Below, one piece after another: positions 1 through 5,483 of a DNA stretch of 7,513 bases (its first letter is position 1; each line of letters begins with the position of its first letter). Made by a program: the position numbers and the translations under genes. Under the pieces are notes generated by a model, which saw only the letters and a program-made list of their open reading frames with translations, did not search any database and had not been told where the DNA came from. The stretch covers positions 1-7,513 of the forward strand of contig JAPLEC010000429.1 of the NCBI GenBank assembly GCA_026391515.1, given 5' to 3'. This stretch comes from Bacteroidia bacterium. GTDB lineage: Bacteria; Bacteroidota; Bacteroidia; Bacteroidales; VadinHA17.

Positions 1-1056
1 GAAATAAGCACTTTCGAGAAAAATATTTTTCGTCGAATTTGTCACTCCCGATTTGATCCCTCCAAATACTCCGGCAATACACATTCCTTCCTTTGCATTG
101 CAGATCATCAGGTCTCTGGCTGAAAGACTTCTTTCTGCTTCATCAAGGGTGACGAATTTTGATTTATCAGGAAGATTTCTGATTATAACTTTTTTCCCTT
201 CAATTTTATCTGCATCAAAAGCATGCAATGGCTGACCTATTTCGTGCTGTACAAAATTGGTTATATCAACGACATTGTTTATCGGACTCAGACCAATCGC
301 TTTCAGCTTATTCTTCAGCCACTCCGGAGATTCTCCGATTTTTATCCCGCTTATCGTAATGCCTGTATATCTAGGGCAATCGGTAGTATTCTCAATGACA
401 ACCTCATAAGGATTATCGTTATTATCTGGTTTAAAGCCAGTTACTGAAGGGAGTTCTGCCCTGGCGGTTTCCCCTTCATTTATATTAAGGTATGATGAAA
501 GATCTCTGGCAACTCCGAAATGGGAACCGCTGTCGATCCTGTTTGGTGTAAGGCCTATCTCAAAAACGAAGTCTTTTACTATCTTGAAATATTCTGAAGC
601 AGGTGTCCCCGGAACCGCATTTTTATCGAGAATCATAATACCTTCATGCAAAGTTCCAAGCCCCAGTTCATCTTCTGCGCAGATCATCCCTTCGGATACT
701 TCACCTCTGATTTTCGATTTTTTAATTTCTAAACTTTCATCTCCTTTAAACAAAACAGTGCCTGCAATTGCCACAGGTACCTTTTGTCCAACAGCAACAT
801 TTGGTGCACCGCATACAATATGAAGCGGCTCAGATGCGCCGATGTTAACAGATGTAACAGTAAGCTTATCAGCATCAGGATGCTTTTTGCAGGTAAGCAC
901 TTCCCCAATCACAACACCTTTCAGTCCTCCTTTAACCGATTCCCACTCCTCCATGGCCTCAACTTCAAGGCCGATACCTGTCAGAATGACTGATAATTTA
1001 CTGGGTTCAATATCAAAATTCAGATAATCCTTAAGCCAGCTGTATGAAATCTTCAT
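1..1056 (-). CDS. pheT: Phenylalanine--tRNA ligase beta subunit, N-terminal 352 residues (cut by left window edge)
   Basis: Beta chain of the cytoplasmic phenylalanyl-tRNA synthetase, which with PheS charges tRNA-Phe; the beta chain binds tRNA and edits misacylated Tyr-tRNA-Phe. The frame is open from ATG 1056 to base 1 without a stop, giving 352 residues, under half of the roughly 800 usual for the family. It begins MKISYSWLKDYL, the typical PheT start. An OB-fold tRNA-binding domain covers about residues 40-155 (KHPDADKL near 59, HIVCGAPN near 79). A TPNR motif follows at 170-173, with RIDSGSHFGVARDLS in place of the common NRxDCLS version. The B3/B4 editing domain starts near residue 213 and includes INNVVDITNFV, GQPLHAFD (His278), GVFGGIKSGVTNST (329-342) and FLESAYF (Glu348). 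The catalytic-like core and C-terminal anticodon-binding domain lie outside the window. No frameshift is seen. It is transcribed away from surE and is probably functionally unrelated to it. Confidence 0.97.
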   Translation of the reverse strand, partial: MKISYSWLKDYLNFDIEPSKLSVILTGIGLEVEAMEEWESVKGGLKGVVIGEVLTCKKHPDADKLTVTSVNIGASEPLHIVCGAPNVAVGQKVPVAIAGTVLFKGDESLEIKKSKIRGEVSEGMICAEDELGLGTLHEGIMILDKNAVPGTPASEYFKIVKDFVFEIGLTPNRIDSGSHFGVARDLSSYLNINEGETARAELPSVTGFKPDNNDNPYEVVIENTTDCPRYTGITISGIKIGESPEWLKNKLKAIGLSPINNVVDITNFVQHEIGQPLHAFDADKIEGKKVIIRNLPDKSKFVTLDEAERSLSARDLMICNAKEGMCIAGVFGGIKSGVTNSTKNIFLESAYF

Positions 1057-1083
1057 TTTTTTGAAATGGTAAATAACAAAAGG

Positions 1084-1091
1084 CAAAAGTA
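1084..1091 (-). promoter_or_regulatory. Candidate Bacteroidota -7 box for pheT
   Basis: On the minus strand this reads TACTTTTG, an exact match to the TAnnTTTG -7 consensus recognised by the primary sigma factor of Bacteroidota. It lies 27 bases before the pheT ATG. I see no convincing TTG-type -33 element at the expected distance, and AT-rich DNA matches the box by chance fairly often, so this is a consensus match only. Confidence 0.4.
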
Positions 1092-1115
1092 AGAATTTTA
1101 AGAAAGGTATTTATC

Positions 1116-1123
1116 TATCTTTG
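1116..1123 (+). promoter_or_regulatory. Candidate Bacteroidota -7 box for the surE operon
   Basis: TATCTTTG matches TAnnTTTG and ends 18 bases before the surE ATG. This predicts a transcription start around 1130 and a short leader with no Shine-Dalgarno sequence, as is common in this phylum. No clear -33 TTG is visible. The same box-to-ATG spacing recurs before gldF, which adds support. It lies 24 bases from the opposing pheT box, so the two promoters would be back to back. Confidence 0.5.
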
Positions 1124-1141
1124 TAAACTAACTGTTTTTTT

Positions 1142-1924
1142 ATGGTTCTTGAAAAAGATGATAGACTGATTCTCCTGACCAATGATGATGGTTTATATGC
1201 AGCAGGATTGAAAACTCTTCTTGAGGTGATGGAAGAATTCGGGAAAGTTGTTCTTGTATCCACTATGGAGAGCCAGTCGGGTATGTCACAGGCTCTTACA
1301 GTCAAAACACCTCTCAGGGTCAAGCTCCTTGAAGAAAATGAAAAACACAGGATATATGCATGTAACGGCACTCCGACCGATAGTGTAAAACTGGCTGTAA
1401 ATCAATTGCTTGAAAGGATTCCTGATTATGTGGCTGCCGGAATAAATCATGGAGCAAATGCATCTGTGAGCGTCCTATATTCAGGCACAATGGCTGCTGC
1501 AATTGAGGGGTGTTTATACGGTATCAGTTCGGTAGGCTTCTCACTTAACAGCTTTTCACCTACAGCCGATTTTTCAGTGTGTAAAGAGTATATCCGAATC
1601 GTGATGAAGAAAATGGCGCTGAAACCTTTACCTGCAGGTGTCTGTCTCAATGTAAATATTCCGGCTGTGAAAAGCGATGAGGTAAAAGGAATAAAAATCT
1701 GCAGACAATCAAAAGGAAACTGGAAAGAAGAATTTGAAAAACGAAAAGATCCGATGGGGAAAACATATTACTGGCTTTCAGGCTTTTTTCAAAATCATGA
1801 GCCTGAAGCTGAAGATACTGATGAATGGGCATTAAGAAATAATTATGTATCAGTTGTTCCTGTAACAGTCGATATGACTGCCCACTGGTATCTTGAAGAA
1901 CTTAAAGAGAAATTCAATAAATGA
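1142..1924 (+). CDS. surE: 5'/3'-nucleotidase SurE
   Basis: Metal-dependent nucleoside monophosphatase of the SurE family, cytoplasmic, linked in other bacteria to nucleotide salvage and stationary-phase survival. The protein has 260 residues, close to the usual 250. Family motifs appear in order: LLTNDDG at 11-17, with Asp15 and Asp16 as metal ligands; SQSGMSQALT at 44-53, with Ser46 matching Ser39 of E. coli; NGTPTDSVKLA at 75-85; GINHGANASVSVLYSGTMAAAIEG at 100-123, with Asn102 matching E. coli Asn92; LNVNIP near 169; DPMGKTYYW and YVSVVPVTVDMTAHW near the C terminus. All expected metal-site residues are present. The ATG at 1142 is chosen because it puts the first motif at the usual distance from the start and follows a plausible promoter; there is no Shine-Dalgarno sequence. 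It is the first gene of an operon, its stop overlapping the next ATG by four bases (ATGA). Confidence 0.97.
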   Translation: MVLEKDDRLILLTNDDGLYAAGLKTLLEVMEEFGKVVLVSTMESQSGMSQALTVKTPLRVKLLEENEKHRIYACNGTPTDSVKLAVNQLLERIPDYVAAGINHGANASVSVLYSGTMAAAIEGCLYGISSVGFSLNSFSPTADFSVCKEYIRIVMKKMALKPLPAGVCLNVNIPAVKSDEVKGIKICRQSKGNWKEEFEKRKDPMGKTYYWLSGFFQNHEPEAEDTDEWALRNNYVSVVPVTVDMTAHWYLEELKEKFNK

Positions 1925-2220
1925 CATTACCAGAGAAATATGATAAACTGATAACAGGGATCGTATCCGGTCTCGTTCTTCCTCTGATCATAGCCTTTTT
2001 TGCATTTCTTTTTGCAAGAGGAAATCCCAACCTCCATGAATGGATTAATAAAATTGCCACTGCACATGTCCAAACTCATATAATTACTTTATGTGTTTTC
2101 CCTAATGTATTAATCTTCCTGCTGTTCAATCATTTTGATATGCTGCGTGCTTCACGGGGAGTGCTTGGGATAACAATCTTCTGGGCTGTGATTGTCTTTG
2201 TTGTAAAGTTTTTGCTATGA
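1921..2220 (+). CDS. Small three-helix membrane protein between surE and lpxB, function unknown
   Basis: I do not recognise a named family. The 99-residue product has three likely membrane segments: about 11-32 (GLVLPLIIAFFAFLFA), 52-70 (THIITLCVFPNVLIFLLFN) and 80-99 (GVLGITIFWAVIVFVVKFLL). A short polar N terminus (MTLPEKYDKLI) precedes them, with a loop of about 20 residues after helix 1 (NPNLHEWINK) and a short basic loop (LRASRG) before helix 3. No enzyme motif is visible. It is very likely real: its ATG overlaps the surE stop and its stop overlaps the lpxB ATG, both as ATGA, so translation of the three genes is probably coupled. The position suggests an inner-membrane protein connected with LpxB or lipid A assembly, but that is inference from context alone. 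Confidence 0.82.
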   Translation: MTLPEKYDKLITGIVSGLVLPLIIAFFAFLFARGNPNLHEWINKIATAHVQTHIITLCVFPNVLIFLLFNHFDMLRASRGVLGITIFWAVIVFVVKFLL

Positions 2221-3347
2221 AGTACTTCATTATAGCAGGAGAACAATCCGGTGATCTTCACGGGTCAAACCTGGTAAAGGAGCTGCTGGCTGAAGATAAG
2301 AATGCAGAAATATTTTGCTGGGGCGGCGACCTGATGGAAGCAGCAGGAGCAAAGTTGTTAATGCATTATAAAGCAACAGCATTTATGGGCGTTACAGCTG
2401 TCCTGAAAAATCTCGGTACAATCTCGCGTAACCTTACTCTCTGCAAACAGCAAATAGCTGATTATAAGCCAGATTTAATTATTCTTATTGATTACCCTGG
2501 ATTCAACCTCCGGATTGCAGAATTTGCAAAAAAGTCAGGTTTTAAAGTTTTTTACTACATCTCTCCCAAGTTCTGGGCATGGAATGAAAAGAGAGTCAAG
2601 AAGATAAAGAAGTATATCGATAAGATGTACATTATTTTCCCGTTTGAAGTAGAATTTTATAAGAAACATAATATCTCAGTTGAGTACAGGGGTAACCCTC
2701 TTGTCGATGAGACAGAAAGAAGAATATCCTCATTACCTGCGAAAGAAGAAATATTCAAATCCCTTAAGCTGGAGAATAAGCCTGTAATAGGATTACTTTC
2801 TGGAAGCAGAAGACATGAGGTTGAAGCAAATCTGCCGCAGATGATCAAGGTTGTCAGATATCTTCCTGAATACCAGTTTGTTCTTGCAGGAGTAAAGAAT
2901 CTTCCTGATGAGCTTTATCTTAAAATCATCGGAAACGAGCCGATAACATTGATCAAGGAAAAGACTTACGAGATTCTCCATATAGCAGATGCAGCTCTTG
3001 TGGCATCAGGGACTGCCACACTAGAAACGGCACTGTTTGATACTCCCCAGGTTGTCAGCTATCGTGATGATTTTTTTACTATGATTCTTGCCTGGTTGGT
3101 GGTAAAACTGAAGTATATATCGCTTGTCAACTTAATAATGGAAGGCGAAGTCGTTAAGGAAATGCTTGGATATCTGGTTAATAAGAAAAATCTGCTGAGA
3201 GAGCTCAAGGCTGTTTTACCAGGTGGGAGTAAACGTGAAAAGATGCTCTCTGATTATAAGATATTAAAGGAGAAGCTTGGACCGGCAGGTGCATCGGGAA
3301 GGATTGCTGTCGATATGGTCAATGAATTGAAGGGGAGGGTGGAATAA
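2217..3347 (+). CDS. lpxB: Lipid-A-disaccharide synthase LpxB
   Basis: Family GT19 glycosyltransferase that joins UDP-2,3-diacylglucosamine to 2,3-diacylglucosamine 1-phosphate (lipid X), releasing UDP and making the lipid A disaccharide. It acts at the cytoplasmic face of the inner membrane in the Raetz pathway. The 376 residues match the usual length (E. coli 382). Visible motifs: IIAGEQSGDLHG at 5-16; MGVTAVL near 57; LIDYPGFNLRIA at 90-101, with Asp92 aligning to the proposed catalytic Asp98 of E. coli; FYYISPKFWAWNEKRVKKI near 112-130; RGNPLVDE at 158-165; LLSGSRRHEVE at 193-203, Ser replacing the common Pro of LPGSR; ASGTATLE at 263-270; YISLVNLIMEGEVVKEML at 300-317. It appears intact. 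Its ATG overlaps the preceding stop, making it the third coupled gene of the surE operon. Its presence means the organism makes lipid A, so it has an LPS or lipooligosaccharide outer membrane. Confidence 0.97.
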   Translation: MKYFIIAGEQSGDLHGSNLVKELLAEDKNAEIFCWGGDLMEAAGAKLLMHYKATAFMGVTAVLKNLGTISRNLTLCKQQIADYKPDLIILIDYPGFNLRIAEFAKKSGFKVFYYISPKFWAWNEKRVKKIKKYIDKMYIIFPFEVEFYKKHNISVEYRGNPLVDETERRISSLPAKEEIFKSLKLENKPVIGLLSGSRRHEVEANLPQMIKVVRYLPEYQFVLAGVKNLPDELYLKIIGNEPITLIKEKTYEILHIADAALVASGTATLETALFDTPQVVSYRDDFFTMILAWLVVKLKYISLVNLIMEGEVVKEMLGYLVNKKNLLRELKAVLPGGSKREKMLSDYKILKEKLGPAGASGRIAVDMVNELKGRVE

Positions 3348-3364
3348 AGGTACAAGGTACAAGG
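3347..3364. repeat. Short tandem heptamer repeat at the lpxB stop codon
   Basis: AAGGTAC occurs twice in perfect tandem followed by AAGG, about 2.6 copies. The first unit begins at the last base of the lpxB TAA. Seven-base units suggest replication slippage and would shift frame inside a gene, but here they lie just outside one. I have seen similar short tandem units between genes in Bacteroidota, but the copy number in this genome is unknown. Confidence 0.6.
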
Positions 3365-3371
3365 CAATTTT

Positions 3372-3417
3372 AAAAATAATCCCCTCCCTGGAGGGGTTGG
3401 GGTGGGTTAATTTTTTT
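3372..3417. repeat. C-rich/G-rich hairpin with trailing T-run (REP-like element or terminator)
   Basis: A 7-base perfect inverted repeat, CCCCTCC (3381-3387) and GGAGGGG (3390-3396), is followed by TTGGGGTGGGTTAA and seven T (3411-3417). The A-rich left flank (from 3372) is partly complementary to the T-rich right flank, so the whole block is loosely palindromic. The G-rich hairpin before a T-run could end transcription from the lpxB operon, although the T-run begins 14 bases after the stem rather than directly beneath it. The GC-rich content stands out from its AT-rich surroundings. The general form resembles dispersed short palindromic repeats that I recall from Bacteroidota genomes. Whether it is dispersed here cannot be judged from one copy. 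Confidence 0.6.
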
Positions 3418-3420
3418 CAA

Positions 3421-4572
3421 ATGAAAGTAAAGTTGTTCATTATCTTAATCTTAGTAATATCTCTGCATTATCACTCTTCAGCCCAGATAAAGATTCGGGT
3501 TTTTGCAAATCAGACTCCTGAATCGGCAGTTTTTTCAATCACCGGAGGAGAATATGAAATAAACTCATTTACCGGTAACAACCTGACAGTAAAAAAAGGA
3601 ACTCTTATCATAATCTCAAAACTCAGGGAAAAAATTGCTGTCAAAGTAATGAATGAAAAAGGATTCGTGTGTGATTCCATCTTATTCACAGGAAAAACGG
3701 GCAATGATTCATTCTCCCTGCGCATTAACGAAAAGACTCCTGTCCGGCAGTTTTATTCAGGTGATCTTCATTGCTTCCCGGACCTGACTACCCTGGTATT
3801 TATAAATATCCCCGATATTGAGACCTATATTGCAGGTGTTGTTAAGGCCGAAGGCGGGTCGGGCAAGAACATTGAATATTTCAAGACCCAGGCCATAATA
3901 GCAAGGACATATATGTACCGTTATTTCGATAAGCATCTTACTGACAGGTATAATCTATGCGATAATACTCACTGCCAGGCATTTAATGGTATTACAAGCG
4001 ATTCTCTTATAATCAGGGCAGCCAGGGAAACAGCAGGGCAGGTAATCCTGGCACCCGACAGCACACTCATCATTTCAGCATTCCATTCTAACTGCGGTGG
4101 TGAAACCTCATCATCGGAAGATGTTTGGCTGACAGGTCAGACTTACCTGAAAAAAGTAACCGACCCGTATTGCCTCGCCTCGCGTAATGCAAAATGGCAG
4201 GCAGGAATCAGCCTCACTGATTGGCTCAGCTACCTTAAAAAAAATGGATATTCCGGCAAAACGGATGACATTACATTGTTAAATTTTTCGCAACTCAAAA
4301 GATTAACCAATTACCGGATCGGTGACTTCACCATTCCACTGCGTCAGATCAGGACGGATCTAAATCTCAGATCAACATTTTTTTCACTTTATGTTGAAGG
4401 CGATTCTGTAATTTTTAAAGGAAGAGGTTATGGACATGGTGTTGGTTTATGCCAGGAAGGAGCAATGGTTATGGCTTCAAAAGGATTTGATTATAAACAG
4501 ATTATAAATTTTTATTATACGGGAGTTTTTATTTCAGATGTGAAAAATGCAGTAAATTATGAGGTAAACTAG
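3421..4572 (+). CDS. Secreted SpoIID/LytB-domain protein (putative peptidoglycan-acting enzyme)
   Basis: A SpoIID-family protein of 383 residues. Characterised relatives are lytic transglycosylases acting on denuded glycan strands (SpoIID) or amidase enhancers (LytB). An N-terminal signal peptide covers about residues 1-21, with a hydrophobic core from 5 to 15 and likely cleavage after SSA. An all-beta-looking stretch (22-115) comes next. The SpoIID domain then runs to the C terminus: FINIPDIETYIAGVVKAEGG, with Glu144 at the place of the family's catalytic Glu; FKTQAIIARTYMYRY; CDNTHCQAFNG; FHSNCGGETSSSEDVW; and GRGYGHGVGLCQEGAMVMASKGFDYKQIINFYYTG near the end. The Cys and His residues in the CDNTHCQ segment could bind metal, as reported for some members. 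ATG 3421 is preferred over an in-frame TTG at 3397 because the longer form would place repeat-derived residues before the signal peptide. No promoter is evident, so it may be read through from lpxB. It does not imply sporulation, since the domain is common in non-sporing Gram-negatives. Confidence 0.93.
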   Translation: MKVKLFIILILVISLHYHSSAQIKIRVFANQTPESAVFSITGGEYEINSFTGNNLTVKKGTLIIISKLREKIAVKVMNEKGFVCDSILFTGKTGNDSFSLRINEKTPVRQFYSGDLHCFPDLTTLVFINIPDIETYIAGVVKAEGGSGKNIEYFKTQAIIARTYMYRYFDKHLTDRYNLCDNTHCQAFNGITSDSLIIRAARETAGQVILAPDSTLIISAFHSNCGGETSSSEDVWLTGQTYLKKVTDPYCLASRNAKWQAGISLTDWLSYLKKNGYSGKTDDITLLNFSQLKRLTNYRIGDFTIPLRQIRTDLNLRSTFFSLYVEGDSVIFKGRGYGHGVGLCQEGAMVMASKGFDYKQIINFYYTGVFISDVKNAVNYEVN

Positions 4573-4580
4573 AGAAAATT

Positions 4581-4683
4581 TCCTTTGTGCTCTTAGTGAT
4601 TTCCTTCGTGAGTGGTTAAATTTTTCTTATTAACCACGAAGGACACAACCCCGAGTACTCGGGAGCACGAAGAACACAAAGGA
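4581..4683. repeat. Large imperfect inverted repeat built from CACGAAGGA-like units
   Basis: The outer arms are TCCTTTGTG (4581-4589) and CACAAAGGA (4675-4683), a perfect 9-base match. The inner arms are GTGGTTAA (4612-4619) and TTAACCAC (4630-4637), perfect over 8 bases around a 10-base loop. Between them, TCCTTCGTG (4602-4610) pairs with CACGAAGGA (4635-4643), offset by two unpaired bases, and TCTTAGTG (4591-4598) nearly matches the complement of CACGAAGA in the right arm. The right arm contains degenerate 9-base units: CACGAAGGA, CACGAAGAA and CACAAAGGA. It fills most of the gap between the SpoIID gene and gldF and could form a long hairpin in RNA, perhaps a terminator or processing site. 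It looks like an interspersed repeat rather than gene sequence, which is inference. Confidence 0.75.
4650..4663. repeat. 14-base perfect palindrome within the right arm of the larger inverted repeat
   Basis: CCCGAGTACTCGGG is perfectly self-complementary. It is more GC-rich than its surroundings and lies between the CACGAAGGACACAA and CACGAAGAACACAAAGGA units of the right arm. The left arm has no counterpart, so the palindrome accounts for much of the difference in arm length. It could be a nested insertion or a binding site for a dimeric protein; the sequence alone does not decide. Confidence 0.7.
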
Positions 4684-4688
4684 TTTTA

Positions 4689-4721
4689 TTGAACCATTCA
4701 GCATTAATTTGATTATTTTTG
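4689..4721 (+). promoter_or_regulatory. Candidate Bacteroidota promoter for the gldF operon
   Basis: TATTTTTG at 4714-4721 matches the TAnnTTTG -7 consensus. A TTG at 4689-4691 lies 22 bases upstream, within the accepted range for the -33 element. The box ends 16 bases before the gldF ATG, much like the spacing before surE, giving a leader of about 10 bases without a Shine-Dalgarno sequence. It starts just after the inverted repeat ends, so the repeat would separate the upstream transcript from this one. Confidence 0.55.
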
Positions 4722-4737
4722 CCAATCAGGCTTTCGT

Positions 4738-5481
4738 ATGTTTGCGATTTTCAGAAAAGAGATAAGCGGATTTTTCAGCAGCCTTACAGGCTACATTGTA
4801 ATCATTGTTTTTTTGATTATAAACAGCCTCTTCATGTGGGTATTTCCCGGCGAATGGAATATTCTTGACAGCGGTTATGCCGGTCTCGATACTTTGTTTT
4901 TCCTCTCGCCATGGGTATTTCTGTTTCTTGTTCCTGCTGTCACAATGAGGATGATAGCCGAGGAGAAACGACTTGGAACTATTGAACATCTATATACTAA
5001 GCCCCTTACAGAAAGGGAAATTATATGGGGAAAATATCTTGCATCTGTCGCCTTGGTACTGCTATCTCTTCTGCCATGCCTTATTTATTATATATCAGTT
5101 TATCTGCTTGGAGAGACACCCGGTAACCTCGATAAAGGAGCGACGCTGGGAGCCTTCATTGGCCTGTTTTTTCTCGCAGCTGTTTATGCCTCTGCAGGGA
5201 TTTTTGCATCATCAATAACAGATAATCAGGTGATTGCATTTATCATTGCTGTTTTATTTTGTTTTGTCCTGTTCATGGGATTCGATTCATTTGCTTATTT
5301 GCCCGGACTTAAAAAACTGGATGAATTTGTAATCAACCTCGGGATAAATGAACATTATAAATCCATAAGCAGGGGAGTCATAGATTCCAGGGATGTAATT
5401 TATTTCATTGCAGTTTCTTTGATTTTCGTTGAAGCTACACGATTAATGTTGTTATCACGTAAGTGGAAGAAAAAGAGCTGA
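4738..5481 (+). CDS. gldF: Gliding motility-associated ABC transporter permease GldF
   Basis: An ABC-2 type permease of 247 residues, about the usual GldF length. In Flavobacterium johnsoniae GldF and GldG work with the ATPase GldA in an inner-membrane ABC transporter needed for gliding; its substrate is unknown. Six likely membrane segments fall near residues 13-33, 53-72, 100-124, 132-160, 164-184 and 217-237. The N terminus (MFAIFRKEISGFFSSLTGYI) and the cytoplasmic-loop signature AEEKRLGTIEHLYTKPLTEREIIWGKYLA (about 74-102) are typical of GldF and NosY-like permeases. GINEHYKSISRGVIDSRDVIYF, before the last helix, is another conserved block. The start follows a good -7 box. gldG begins three bases after the stop. 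No ATPase gene is in the window, in keeping with F. johnsoniae, where gldA is encoded elsewhere. Homologues also occur in non-gliding Bacteroidota, so motility should not be assumed. Confidence 0.93.
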   Translation: MFAIFRKEISGFFSSLTGYIVIIVFLIINSLFMWVFPGEWNILDSGYAGLDTLFFLSPWVFLFLVPAVTMRMIAEEKRLGTIEHLYTKPLTEREIIWGKYLASVALVLLSLLPCLIYYISVYLLGETPGNLDKGATLGAFIGLFFLAAVYASAGIFASSITDNQVIAFIIAVLFCFVLFMGFDSFAYLPGLKKLDEFVINLGINEHYKSISRGVIDSRDVIYFIAVSLIFVEATRLMLLSRKWKKKS

Positions 5482-5483
5482 TT

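Noticed and set aside
53..1027. Several plus-strand open frames of 60-79 codons
   Set aside because: They are antisense to the clearly coding pheT frame and show no recognisable domain.
3390..3406. G-quadruplex
   Set aside because: Only three runs of three or more G are present, so a stable three-layer structure on this strand is unlikely; at most a weak two-layer form is possible.
3397..3420. Upstream TTG start that would lengthen the SpoIID protein by eight residues
   Set aside because: It begins immediately after the GC-rich hairpin and translates repeat sequence; starting at ATG 3421 gives a clean signal peptide.
3421..4572. Evidence for endospore formation
   Set aside because: SpoIID domains are common in non-sporing bacteria, and lpxB and gldFG place this organism in Bacteroidota, which do not form endospores.
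4581..4683. CRISPR array
   Set aside because: The units are about nine bases, degenerate and inverted, with no regular spacers and no cas genes nearby.
4726..4989. Minus-strand open frame of 87 codons across the gldF start
   Set aside because: It is antisense to gldF, covers its promoter and has no family features; it is a shadow of the real gene.
5463..5483. GTG start for gldG seven codons upstream
   Set aside because: It would overlap the end of gldF by 19 bases. ATG 5484 is a stronger start, with A/G-rich sequence ahead of it and normal three-base spacing after gldF.
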